Assembly (NCBI GenBank): GCA_037043235.1
Contig: JAWRVZ010000132.1
Location: 733,501 to 797,500, forward strand
Reading direction: 5' to 3'
Source: Rhodeus uyekii
Lineage: Eukaryota > Chordata > Actinopteri > Cypriniformes > Acheilognathidae
Length of the DNA stretch: 64,000 nucleotides
Shown here: in pieces, positions 12,401-26,240 of the stretch
Layout of the letters: each line of letters begins with the position of its first letter
How positions within the stretch are numbered: position 1 is the stretch's first letter
The notes under the pieces: generated by a model
What the model was told of the DNA's origin: nothing
What the model saw: the letters and a program-made list of their open reading frames with translations, nothing else
The model's database searches: none
Program-made: the position numbers and the translations under genes

Positions 12401-15400
12401 TAAACAGTTGTCTTCAATGTGCAACCGACATGACGTAGTTCTTTACCTGCATTGTCCTTCTCATCCTCCTCTTCAGCCTGAAGGAAAGAAAGTAACGCTG
12501 TTATATCCTACTACTAACACATAAAACAAACAAACAGGCACAAACTAGTTACCTTGGCATCATCTTCAATTTCATCAATTTCATCACTTGGGGAGAAAAA
12601 GGGTGAGAAAACAAGCGCTGTAAAATGCAGCACAGGAGCAGTGGAAACTCAATGTCTGATTAAATGACCTCTACACGGTTTTAGCATTTACCCTTTCTTC
12701 TTATCGTCGTTGTCCGTGTTCAGAGACTCGGCGTCTGCGAGGTTGTCCACAGCGATAGCCAAGAACACATTCAGTAGAATGTCTAGGTGTCAATGTGTTA
12801 AGCAAACCAACAGCTTTATACTACAATGCTTATAAGCAAATAACATTTTTTGCCATGCAATATCACTAGAGCTCAATATCTGTTGCCTTTTCACAATATT
12901 CAATATATCTCTTGATATTATGCATTTGCTCAGGAATAGCAACAAACTACAAAAAGTTACTGTTTGCAAACTGTTATTTACCAAATCTTCATCAGTTAAG
13001 AATTTTTTTTTTTTTTTTTTTTTTTTATTAGGTTACTATGTACTGTGGGAAAAGTTATTTTATTTATCTATGAAGAAAATAACAGCATACAGGTTTGGAA
13101 CAACGTGATAAAAGGCAGATTTTACGATTAAAACTATTTCTTAAAACTATAAATGTTTGTGTTTAAGTTCTTTCATTGCATTTATTTTGCACATAGCCTA
13201 CACGCAGATATAACAAACATACACTACCTTTTAAAAGTATAGGGTCTGGAAGATTAAAATATATATATATACATATTTTTATGTCTCTTATGCTAACCAA
13301 GGCTGCATTTATTTAATCAAACGTAAAAACAGAAATAGTGATATTGTCACAGTCCTGTCGCATCGCTTCCCACTTCCCGTTTCCTTCCGTGTGTTTCCTG
13401 TATCATCTCCTTCACCTGTCATGTCAATCACTTTCTCGTTAGTTTCATCACCTGTCCCATATCTCCTCCTGTGTTCTCTTGTCTTTGCCAGCTGTTATCA
13501 ATGTTTAAGCTGTGTGTGGATGTATTCTGGGATTTTCCTTTTTTTTTTGCACATGCGTGCTTCAAGTGTTTTGAGTTTAATAATAAAGTGGAGTGTTCTG
13601 CTGAATCCCGCTCTTCTCATTTTCCTCCTGCAATGGTAACAAAAATATTCTTACAACTTGAAATAACCATTTTTATACTTTTAAACGTAATTTATTCCTC
13701 TGATATCAAAGCTGAATCATTACTCCAGTCTTCAGTATCACATGATCTTTCAGAAATCATTCAAATATGCAGATTTGCTGCTCAAGACACATTTCATATC
13801 AAAATGTGAAAACAGAAACAGCAATATATATAGTCACAGAAAGTTCAAAAGAACAGCATTTGTTTGAAATTTAAATGTGTAAGTTTTGATCAATGCAAGC
13901 CATTCATTTTTCATGAATCAGAGCAGTGACTAGGCACTAGGATTTAAGATCAAAAACAGTAATGGGGCGGAGCTTAACTCTCTGATTCATGGGTAGCACA
14001 TGAAAACACAAACTTCTCTTACAACCAAGATAGTACTACAACTCTACAATTAGTCTATCACTAACATGTCTGACATCTAAGAAGATGAATTGACGCCTCA
14101 TAGTAATGACAAGAAATTCCCTTTCCTTTCATTAGGAAGTTAGCAGGAGTAAGATAAGGATACAGTTTCCACAGATGAAGAGAATGATGAAGTAGATGCA
14201 CACAATCATTCCTGACGATGATGGTCCACCGTATGCCATAATTCCATCGTACATGACGGCATTCCAGTCTTCACCGGTCAGAATCTGAGAACAACATTGT
14301 TACACATGAGCAAACACACACCCCATTAAAATAACCTTTAAAAAAAAGACAGGTGCACACAGACACACCTGAAACACAGTGAGCAAGGCCTGAGGGAAGT
14401 TGTCAAAGGTGCTCCTCTTTGTTTGTGTCTCGTCGAAGTTAAACTTGCCACCGAACACCTGCATACCGAGGAGGCTGAAGATGATGATGAAGAGGAAGAG
14501 CAGCAGCAGTAGAGATGCGATGGACTTCATGGAGTTCAGCAGAGATGCCACCAAGTTACTGAGAGACGCCCAATGACTAAAGGAAAAAAAAATACTGTAA
14601 AAAGTTTCTGCACCCCTATGGGTTTAGATAACAACAAGGGTGAGCAAAAAAGAGTTTGGTTTTGTGTTATCGACATGTTGAGAAGACGCTGTACTTCTCT
14701 TGCACGCACCTCCAAACTCATTGGATTTTGACATTGGATGCATGTAAACCTATTGTAGAAGACCTCTTAAACAAAATTAGGAACCTTTAAAATACCATAA
14801 TAGGGGCACTTAAACTATTTAAATTTTCCGATCCCTTACCGTGTGACTTTAAAGATCCTGAGAAGTCGCACACATCGAAACACTGAGATGCCGAGAGGTG
14901 ACATGATCTCTAACTCCACTAGGATCGTCTCAGTGATGCCTCCGCACACCACGAAGCAGTCAAAACGATTAAAGAGAGATACAAAATAAGCCTGCAGGCC
15001 CAGACTGTACATCTTCACCAACATCTCGCATGTGAACAGGGCGAGCAGTACTTTATTGGCCACATCTAGAGGAGAAAACAAATCATGGTCAGGAAAAAAG
15101 AGGATATTGTGGCAGTCATGATCTCTAACACTCATTCACTCATTCCCAGAGCACAAATACACACAGCGCTCACCCTGTACTTGTGTGAGCCACATAGGCT
15201 GGTTGTAATGCTCTGATGAGATGGTCAAAGTGTTGAGGAACACCAGGATGATCACCAGCCAATAGAACGGCACAGATTTCACAGCCAAACGACAGTTCCT
15301 CCGACACAACCGGTTCCAGCGACGCCAGCGCCGACTGAAAGAGGAGGCAGTGAAGTCAGACAACATAGACAAGAAGAGATGAAAATAGAAAGATGCATTT

Positions 15401-18400
15401 TAAGGATAGATAGAACACTAGATGGAATGCTAGAACTCTGAATAGATGCTAGAATGCTAGATTGACAGAACACAGTCGATCGAATGCTAAATAGAACAAT
15501 AGAATGCTACTTTGGATGGACAGAATGCTAGAACTCTAAACAGAACACTATAGTGATAAATAGAACACTATAAAGAGCAATACAATGCTAGACGGAATGT
15601 TAGAATATCAGATTGGTATACGTTAAAATTAGAAATAGAGCAACACGGCACAAGAAAAATAAAACGCTAGCAAAATGCTGGAAGGTTATAAAACAGCATA
15701 GCTAAAAAAAAAAACAGAATGCTATATATTATATATATCAGAATGATAGATAAACAAAACAATAGACAGAATACTAGAATGCTACTTTGGTAGAACACTA
15801 AAATGACAGGATTCTACAGTGCTAGATAGCCAGAATGCTCGCTAGACAGATAGCATGTTAGATAGAAAGCTAGCAAGCTAACATGGAGGTGGATTGCTAA
15901 CTGCAATGCTAACTGCTAACTAGACAGATAACTGGAATGTAAGCTAGTTAGACAAACAGCTTGAATGTTGGCTAGCTAGACATATTATATAGAATGCCAG
16001 ACAGCCAGACAGCCAGATACAGCACGCAAGCTCACAGAAATACATGCAATAACATGTACTGTAAATCACATCTTTACTGACCTGAACTTTGATTTTGAAA
16101 TTTTTTGACTGTAAATTGAAACAAATTGTAAAGTTAAAAAAGAAACCAGAGTTTTCATATTCCTCCTTGACACAGCATATTACGATGAATTACTGATGAA
16201 ACACACATTCATTCAAGTGTATTTGTGAGTTCTCTCACCATGTTGGGCCGCAACATGTCGCCTTCTCATCTTCTCCTTTCTCATTCTCCGTATTCATGGA
16301 TTCCGTCTCACTCGCCGGCATACTCGCTATTGTGTCACAAACACAAGGTTCAGCACACAGACATTAAAACAACACAAAGTTCAAACATCATCAGTCGAAT
16401 TTAGTGGATAAGAACTTGACAAGATTGTTTATCTTTCTGAAAAATATTCAACAAGAAATATGTGATATTTAAAGAGAAATTCTTGAGGAAGGAAAGCCCA
16501 AAAAATATTACAAAAATATTACAATTTCTAAGCTCTGATATGATGATTTCAGCTTGATCTTGAGCATTCGGTTTACCAACACATGACGTTTTGGTGACAC
16601 TTACAATAAAATTGTGTATGTTAAAGCAATAGATAACATAATTAGACAGTGACTGGACTCCAACGTGCGTTCACATGGGCACGATGACGCATGCGTGTTC
16701 TGTTGACACGAGAACTGACGTTGTTGCATGAATGTGTGTTGGAAATTAATATTGTGTAGATAAAATGGTAAATTATGTTTTACTGTGCAAATAAAACACT
16801 CATGTCACTTCATAAAATTGAGGTTAAACCACTGGAGCCATATGGATTATTATAAAGATGTCTTAACAATGTTTTCCATAGCTGTCAATGAGGGACAGAA
16901 AGCTCTCCGATTTCATTAAAAATATCCGAAGATGAGAGAAAATCTTATGGGTTTGGAACGGCATAAGGGTGAGTCATTAATGACAAAATGTAAAAATTTA
17001 TATTAGTTCAAAATATATATGTAAATATTAATTTTCACGGTAGTTAACAGACATAACTTTGGCTATTAAAATGTATTAGTTAATGTTATTTGTTAACTAA
17101 TGCATTAACGTTAACAAACAAGACCTTATTATAAAGTGTTTCCAATTTTTTATAATAAAATAACATTTGAAATATTCACAGCTTAAATATTTAACCATGT
17201 TGAATCTCAGCTGCTAACAATGCAGGTCCTGAAAAAAAACATTAAAATGTAAAATGTCATTTTAATGTAAAACATTAAACGGTGTAACTCAACATGGTTT
17301 TTGTTTCAAATACATTTGTCATTAATTTACTTCCATACTAATGTTAAAGAATAGGATCATAATGTAAAGTGTTACCTGTTTTTATATAACAGCGCAATTA
17401 TAGTCAGTCTGTATCTCTGTGCTGAGAAGATATTTATAGAAATCGAATTAAAAGGCCGATGGTTTGACCATGACTTCCGTTATGGTAAAATAAAAGGCTG
17501 CTTGAAGGGATAAGTACAAACTATCTGTTCTGCTCAGCCCTCACATTCCCTCAGGATATACGGATAAATTCTGACACATCCAAAGACGGTAATAAGCAAG
17601 TGTGATCAGACTTTTTGTGACTGCTCTTTAAACTGCTGACCATGAGCCTGGTGATCTGGGTTTAACCTCATTTCTATGTTAGAAAGTCGCTGTCACTGTT
17701 TTAAAGTGGGATTTTTTAAGTTGGAGAGACGCTGCACTCCCACTCCTGCCGGATCTGATCTCTGACTCACTCTGATTTTGAGAGAATGACAATGAGAGGA
17801 CTAAATTAGGGCAGGAAGGAGGAAATGGGTAAGCAAGGAGTTTGATAACGCTAATGCTGAGGAAAAACTGATGGGCACAAACAGCATTTAGGCACTGATG
17901 GTCATAGGGAAGGAAAACACACAAACTTGCAAAGCACAAGTAGTGCATTCACACACTACAGCGTTCGCATAAACATCACACACATGGACATTTTATTAGC
18001 TTCACAACATACTTCCATACAGGCCAAAATGGGGCATTTGTGCATAAGTCAATCAATAATACATGTCTATTTTTTTAAAGAGAGCCTATTAAACAAACTC
18101 TATTAGGTAATATTTATGAATTGAATCAAGTAATCACACAAATGAAAGGGATAGAAGGGTGGGAGGGAGATTTACCATGAGTGTCAGAGGACTGGCTGAA
18201 CCAGCCAAACCCTTTCTTCTTCTTCTCCATGAGGCTGGCCAATGTAACCCCTTCATTTCCCATGCAACCAAAGCCCATGCATGATTTACACAGCACAGCA
18301 CAGCCGTGGCATGGTCACGAGGGCGAGAACGAGCAGCCACATCGACACAGGTTAAAGCACGGGAACAAGAACAGCACCAACACAACAATTAACAACAGTA

Positions 18401-19689
18401 AACAACAACAACAACATCAACATTGAGTCTGCTGGATGGGAGCAAAGGATGATGGGTAGTTAGTTAACAGTGAGCAAGAGCAGGTTATTAGGATCAGGGT
18501 GCAATGAATTCAGTGAAAACAGGAACATAGCAAGGGTCCAAATGGTGTAGATGTTTGCATGTGTGTATGATATGAAGCTGACCTCTGACCTTGATGGCCA
18601 CCTCATACATTCATGGGAGTTCATTAGAAAAAGAAAAAAAATTCCCTGATTAAAAATGTAGTATGGTCTTGTCTGAGCACTAAACCATAAAAAGTGATAG
18701 GAGTCAATATTGGAGATTAAACTGTCTGCTTGGAGACGCAATGTGTTATTTATACGTTGCCGTTTTCTGACCTTGAAAATGAACAGCCAATTTTCTTCTA
18801 AATCTAAAATCCTCAGGTGCATCTAAACTATAACAGGCACATGACAATACCAATTCAATAACATATGATAAATATTCAAACTATTATTTTCAATGTGATT
18901 TTATGCTGCTTTGTGATATCTAAGCAACAGCAATGAGATGTTGAATGTTAAACACAGTTCAAATCCCAAATTAACTACAAATACGATGACTGTCATGTTG
19001 GAAAAAATCTATTTTTATTCAATGTCTTTGTCTTGTTTTTTCAGTACAAATATTAAAACAACACATAAAAACATGCCCAATGTACGATGGGATTTTTCAT
19101 TTGGACTTTTCTCAAGTTTTTACCCACATTTAGAATCCAAAATGCATTGTTTGTGTTTTAGGGGTAAAAGAAATGTTCATAACATTAACAGATAATGCAC
19201 GGGCAGAATATTAACAGAACATTTTCAGTTTTTTATTTATTTAGATAAATAAAGGATCACACTGAAGGATCATGTGACTCTGAAGACAGAGGGAATGGTG
19301 CTGAAATTTCAGCTTTGCATCACAGGAATATATTACATTTGAAAATATTTTTAAATAGAATTTTTTTATTTTTTTATTATACTAATATTTCACAATACTG
19401 TATATTTGAGCAAATAAATGCAGCCTTAACGATCCTAAGCTTTTGAATGATGGTGTATGCAATTACACAAATGTAGATTTTTGACACAAATTTTAAGTTG
19501 TGTAAATTACAACTTCAATACTGTAGGTGACAAACATTACTACATTATTTATATCATCAACATATATATATATTATAATATTATATTATGTGTGTGTGTG
19601 TGTTGATGATAAATTATGTGTGTGTGCGTGTATCTATCTATCGATCGATCAATCAATAGATAGATAGATAGACAGACAGATAGACACAC

Positions 19690-19732
<43 letters not shown>

Positions 19733-22700
19733 CTTTATGTGTATACATATGTATGTACCAGTATTTGTGTGTGTGTGTGTGTTGTTTTTAAACAGGTTAT
19801 ACTGGAAAACAAGACAAAGATACTGATTAAAAATTTTAATAAATTAATTTCTAAGATATAAAGCATTCCACGAACTTGTCTGAGCGGAAACAGAACTCAG
19901 CTTGATTTTCCATTTGCGGAATAAGTTCTGCATAAATGCTAAGCTTTCCAGATGAGCGACTTTTGTGTGTCTGTATCAATCAATTATAGCAAAAAAGCCT
20001 TTCAGAATCCATCTGGCTAATCTAGTCCTCTCACAGAACCGAGGTCAGTCGAAGCGCTGCTCGCTGGAGCTCTGGTGACAGCGGAAGTTGAAATCGGCTG
20101 TACTGTAGCAGCGGCTCCAACCGCTCAGAATCATGCGTGCTGCTTATATAAAAGGGATTAGGATTAGTCCTTATTTTGCTCAGTTTCTCCACTTCATGCC
20201 CTTATGAGCAAACTCCTCTCGTTACTGGCCATACTGACTGACTTAAATTCAACTCATTTAAAGTGATAGTTCACCCAAAAATTCTGTCAAAATTTACTCG
20301 CCCTCAAGTTGTTCCAAACCTGAATGGAGGTCTTTCTTCTGCTCAAAACAAAAGAAGATATTTTGAAGAACTGTTTGGTTAGCCGTATTCTTCAAAATAT
20401 CTTCTTTTGTGTTCAGCAGACGAAAGAAACTCATACAGGTTTGGAACAAATTGAGAGTAAGTCATTTTTGGGTGAACTATCCCTTCAAAGTCACTTTTAG
20501 CAGTCATTGTCTTGATCAAAGAATCAGCCCTAGTTGTCAGTTCAGTACTGATCTGAACGCTCTGACCTGAAGATGTTCGACTTTGATTGACAAATCTGCG
20601 GTTCGGCGGGAGAGACAGCACTCGTGGCGTCAGCGCTTACTGACTGCTCCTCAACTATTTCATCAAAAATACACCAGAGGCAGCTGTTTTGGTTTGCTGA
20701 CGTCTGTTCGGTGTCACGCTGCAGTTTGATGGGCATGACGGGCCAATTAAAGACGGCTCTGTGGCTGCTACAAAACCTTGCAAAGCTTTGGCTGAAATGC
20801 AACCCTTAACACAGTCAGAAAAGTGCAATTTAGACCTTTAACTCACTGAACACATTTCATTAGTTCAACAGAAAATATAAATGATTAGTTGTTACTAATT
20901 ATGGCTATTGATTCCTTGATATGCATAGATGGCATTTTTATAAACTAAACAAATACTGTAAAAAAAGTACATTCTGTCATTCAGCACCACAATCTCAACC
21001 ACATCACTTTACATTGCTCGACTATTTAGTAGGAGTAAATTAAAGCATTCTGGGAAATGGACTGAAAGTTGAAATGCAATGCAAAAAATGAAATGCACTA
21101 CTTTTGAAAGGTCGGGATCAGTATGATTTAAAAAAACTTAACAGCATAACTGTTTTCAACACTGATAATAATAACAACTATTTTTTGAGCAGCAAATCAT
21201 CATATTAGAATGATGTGAAGGATCATGTGACACTGAAGACTGGAGGAATATTGCTGAAAATTCACAAGAATAAATTACATTGTAAAATACTTTAAAATAG
21301 AAAACTGTAATTTTGAATTGTAATAATATTTCACAATATTACTCAAATAAATGCTGCAGAAAAAAATATCCCAAACATTTGAAAAGTAGTGTATAAACAC
21401 ACACACAATTTTATATACAAGTTACAATTTATTGTACAAGTACATATTCCTATAAATCACAACTTCTATACTGTATGTGTAAAACATTACTAGATTATTA
21501 ATATCAAATGTTTCTGGAAATAGTGTTTCACTGTAAGTCAGAATTGTTTGCTACTAACTAATTTGTAATTTAAAGAGCATTCTTGGCTCAATTCTAAATT
21601 CTAACCTTTTGGATTTGTCTGAGTATGGGCTGTATAATGTGCGTTTATTAGTTGTCTAGTTACTAGAATGAATTAAAATGACAATGCACTCTGTTCATAC
21701 TGCACTCACGGTTGCGTTTGCTGTCCTCTTCATCCTCCTCATTCTCAGGGTCGATGTCTTCAGCCTGTGTGATCCAGTCCAGATAACCTTTCAGATCTTC
21801 CTCCAGCTGTTGTTTCTCCCGTAGCTTCTGGAAATCTCCACGAGCCTTTGCCTTCTCTCGCTCTTTAGAGAACTCTCTGGATTCGGGAAAACACAGTTTT
21901 TGGCTCAGTACCCTCTTTTAATAAGGTTTTCACATGTTTCAAAGCAAAAACTATCAGTCTATTCACTTAAAGTATTAACAGTCCTTTTCTAAACAATCTG
22001 CAAAAATGAATGTATCATTTATTTCTGACAAGATTTGTTCAAATGACAACCCCTAAGCATGAGCAATTATAATGTGCGAGTGGCCAATTATACAAATATT
22101 TAATTCTCATGATTAATGTACATGCTTACCATATTTACATAAATCTAAACCTACAATAAGTGTAAATGCATCAGCGTCCTGCCAGCAGGGTGCATGCTTG
22201 TCCACAGAGGACAAGGAGAAACATCACACAAATGCGCTCGAAAGGTCACACGATGTGTGTGGCATCCCTAATAAAATGGCAGAAGCATAAAAATGGAATC
22301 CAAACCTAATTTCAGATAATTGCTCGATCTGCAAATTGTTTCTGTTGCACCATTGCCACGGCATCTCTCGCGGGAGAATATTAATAACCCTGCAGCTCTG
22401 AGAAATCGCTTGTAGGACTTACGGACACAGGAAGCAGATTAATTTCACCCTTCCGGAAGGGGTCAGAAAATCTGTGCCCTCCTCTGAAGGAAATGAAGGA
22501 GACAGGGATGAATATGAGACACAGGTTGTCTTTCTAACGCAAAAAAAAACAAAAACTAACCATATCAAATTGAGTCAACTGTCTGGCTCAGGTCTACTTC
22601 CTCTCCTCCATCTGCCCTTCCTACAGTTTTATCATCTCTTCCTATTTCTCCTATCAATCCCACAAGTTTTTAATATCCCTTAAGTCTTTTATTCAGTTTT

Positions 22701-25700
22701 AGGTTCACCCAAAATGGAAGAACCCAAAAACTCGTACGACGTAAGAATGTAAGCAATGTTACTGGGAGCATCAACCTAAATCTGTTAGCAACGCGGAGCG
22801 TTGACGAAGGAGTGCAGGTTTCCAACAGAAACTCTCTTTATTCATAAACTAACAAAAGACTTTAAATACAATAAACAAAACAGCACAAAAAGTGTGCAAA
22901 AAGCTAGGCGTAGGCATCCACACACTGTGTAAACAAGGTCAGGCCGCAACATTAACAATTAACAGAGACAAAGGAACACATGAGGGCTTTTATACACAAG
23001 GATAATGGGGAACAGGTGACGAGACTAGCAAGGGGAGTGGCTGACGTGACAGGTGAAGGAAATGACACAAAAGGGAGTGAAGACACGACAGGACTGTGAC
23101 AATATCAACATTCACTATCATTCAAAAATTTGAGGCCAGAAAGATAAAGGGCCAGTTTTATTAAGAGCCAACGCAAACCCTCTTTTGGCCTTACAAAAGT
23201 GCTGTCGGGAAAATTATCGCGGGTTATTTTTGCAACTGATCTTCTGCATATGCATTAGTATGAGTTTCCCTTTCAGACACAACATTCATCAAGAAGATTA
23301 TTTCAATTAATCATGCAAGGTGATTTACTAAGGTTTGCGCTAGTCAGTTTACTGGTATTTGCGTCATTATTTCACGGGCCAAAAATCTAGACCTAAAGCA
23401 GACACTAATTTGCACTGTTCTTGGTAGATTGCGGTGCTCATTATGGAAATGATCCGGCTGTGTCTGTGTTCTTTAATTTGAAAGAGCTCCCATCAGCGCC
23501 TTTTTGGAATTGCGCTCTCACGCTAATTTGCCCAGTCTCGTAAATCTGGCCGTAATATTTTTATTCAGATTATTTATTGATCAGGGATTATTTAAATTGA
23601 TCAAAAATGGTAGGAAAGATTTTTATAATGATAGAAAAGATTTCCATTTCAAATAAATGTTGTTCTTTTAAACGGTCTATTCACAAAACACGTATCACGA
23701 TTTCCATAAAAATATTAAGCAGCTCAATTGTTTTCAACATTAATAATAATCAGAAATCACTTTCGCCATTAAAGGAATACATTTTACAATATATTGAAAA
23801 ATATAAAACAGCTATTTTAAATTGTAACAGTACTAAATAATATTACTGTTTTTACTTAATTTTAGATCAAATGCGAACATTTTTTCAAACCCCACACTTT
23901 TGAAGGGTAGTGCATTTAATTGCTGTATCATCCAAATGACTAAAGTTTTTTTTTCTCCCAAAAAGCAAATGTCCAGAATGAGCATTATTCACCTGCTTTG
24001 CCCTAGGTATCGTCCTTTAGTCTAAACAATTTCCTTTCCCCTTCTTGACTTTCATCAGTCTGAATCACTCCCTCTCATAGTTTCTGTCCTAGGATAGATC
24101 ATCTCACAGCACACAACACTTCAGAAAACACCTGAAACCTGTTAAAAAAAAACTCTAGGAATTTACAGTCATGGAAAAAGGACTGCAAACACCCAAGCAG
24201 ATGAATCCATAATGTTGCCAATTTATAATGAAACTAATCCCCTGTTTACACCTGGTATTATGATGCTGGTATTATGATTTTGGAAGATGCTAAATACAGG
24301 TGTGAACGAGGTCTAAATCATTTACATTTTACATTAATGCATTTGGCCGACGCTTTAATCCAAAGCGACTTGCATTCAAGAAACACGTTGACATTCTAAT
24401 CAGTTCTTGCTTTCCCTGGAGATCGAACCCATGAACCCTTTTCCACTTGTGAAGGTAGACTAGCATTGCTATAATGGCTAAAACCAGCATGAAAGTTCCC
24501 AAAATAATTAGACTGGCTATATACGATGCAACAAGAGGAGTTTAACTGGTTATAAATAGTTTAAGCTGTATGTAAATATCTAGTTTAGTCTAATTGAGGA
24601 TGTAAACAGAGACATGTGACAATATATAATTGTCACATGTCTCTGTTCCTCCCGTGATTCTCCTAGTGTTTCTCCACTCACCTGTCCCATCATAATCACA
24701 TTGTTAGTCGTGTAAGCTGTGTCTTGTTCCCTCATCAGCCCTTGTGCATATAAACCCTGTGTATTCCTTCAGTGTTACGTCGTGGTCCTGGTTACTCTCT
24801 GGTCTTATGGTTAAAATCGTTTTGCACAAGAAGTGCTTTTGTTTGAGTATTTAAAGTGTTTATTTTGAGTTTGATTATTAAAGCCAATTTTAGTTATTCC
24901 TCTGCCTCAGTGCCTCCCTCATCCTCATCCCTCCACATGAGCATATATAATTATTAGATAAATATTAATAAATATAAATAAGTATTCTGTGAGCGCCTTC
25001 ATCAAATTATGCAGAATAATAAAACACATTTACATTTAAAATCATTTACATTTTTTTATTAAATTTTTCATATTAATACATGGATAGCTGATTAATAAAT
25101 ACATAAACATACTAATTGGTAATTAATCTATTATTCTGAGCTCTATTATTAATATTATTATATTATATTACAAGAAGCTACCCAATTTACCTGAATCCAT
25201 CCTAGTTTTCTGAAAAATAACCAGATCAGTTTGCAATTTTTGTCCATGACTGTAGTATTTATTTGTACTATAGACTATTTTCAAACTTCATGCTGAACCC
25301 CATGCAATAAAAACGAAAGAAAAACGGCAGATATAAGAAATTCACAGCAGTCTCCACAGCACACAGCGATTCTCATTCGCTTACCCACTGAGAACACCCA
25401 GCACAAGATTCAACACAAAAAACGAGCCCAGAATGATCAGACTAACAAAGTAGATCCACGGCGTCTCCCAGCCAATGGCGTCATTCACCTATAAGGGCCC
25501 AAAAAGGACGGTTAACCCCAAGAGAGAGGAACTACATTTAGCTGAGAGGAACTCCATAGATGGAGTTTAGTCTTGGGAGGAAGACAGAGAAAAAAAAGAA
25601 CTGGATATCAGGAGGCATAGTGAAAGAGAAAAGAGGAGCTGCTCACCCGCTCAACACACCCAGAACCAGGTTCAAGACGAAGAAAGAGCCGAAGATGACC

Positions 25701-26183
25701 AAGCTCACAAAGTACACCCAGGGCAGCTCCAACCCCATAGCATCATTCATCTGAGAGAAAAGAGGAGGAGAACCAGGAAGAAGAGGAAGAGAGGTGGGGA
25801 GAAAGAGAAAATGAAATAAAAAGTATGAAACAGAAACAGTAAAAAAACAAGTCTAGAGGAGCCGTTCTGTTCAAAAACATGAAGAAATACCAAAAGACTT
25901 TCAGAAGTCGAACTTCTAATAAGAAATTTGAGTGTAGGATGAAGTCAATATAAAGGAAAGATAAAGGAGAAATCCCACACACTCTCCATAAAGTTGGGAA
26001 AAAAAATATTGAATACGTTTTCTTATAATAACATTTTCTTATAATAAATAAATACTTTTTTTTCTAGCCTAGTCTAACCAAAGCACTGCATTTGATTTCC
26101 ATTAATGATGCAATTAATTAATATAATTTATTTTTTAACATTAATTAATTACCATACACACATATATTTAAATATTTTATATA

Positions 26184-26240
<57 letters not shown>

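Larger units (their letters stand above)
12783..14163. other. U12-type intron E13-E14
   Basis: A 1381-bp intron with a minor-class donor and branch site. It holds a poly-T run (about 12997-13026), a dispersed repeat split by the LTR-like repeat at 13338-13640, and unassigned sequence. Confidence 0.8.
18251..21709. other. Intron between E8 and E8x
   Basis: It holds dispersed repeat copies (19230-19450, 21110-21375), a compound microsatellite (19561-19785) and a foldback MITE (20259-20492). Confidence 0.75.
21877..25384. other. Intron E7b-E8
   Basis: It holds LTR-like copy 2, dispersed repeat pieces (23110-23910), a minus-strand SINE (24318-24440) and LTR-like copy 3. The remainder is unassigned. 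Confidence 0.75.

Noticed and set aside
13338..13640. Endogenous retrovirus insertion
   Set aside because: Only LTR-like promoter and poly-A features; no internal genes, primer site or target duplication found, so I did not call a virus.
15395..16020. CRISPR-like array
   Set aside because: Repeats are short, degenerate and lack regular spacers; it is a minisatellite in a vertebrate intron.
25385..25750. Tandem exon duplication as an assembly artefact
   Set aside because: E7a and E7b differ in protein sequence in the pattern known for L-type channel exon 8 variants and have separate good splice sites.
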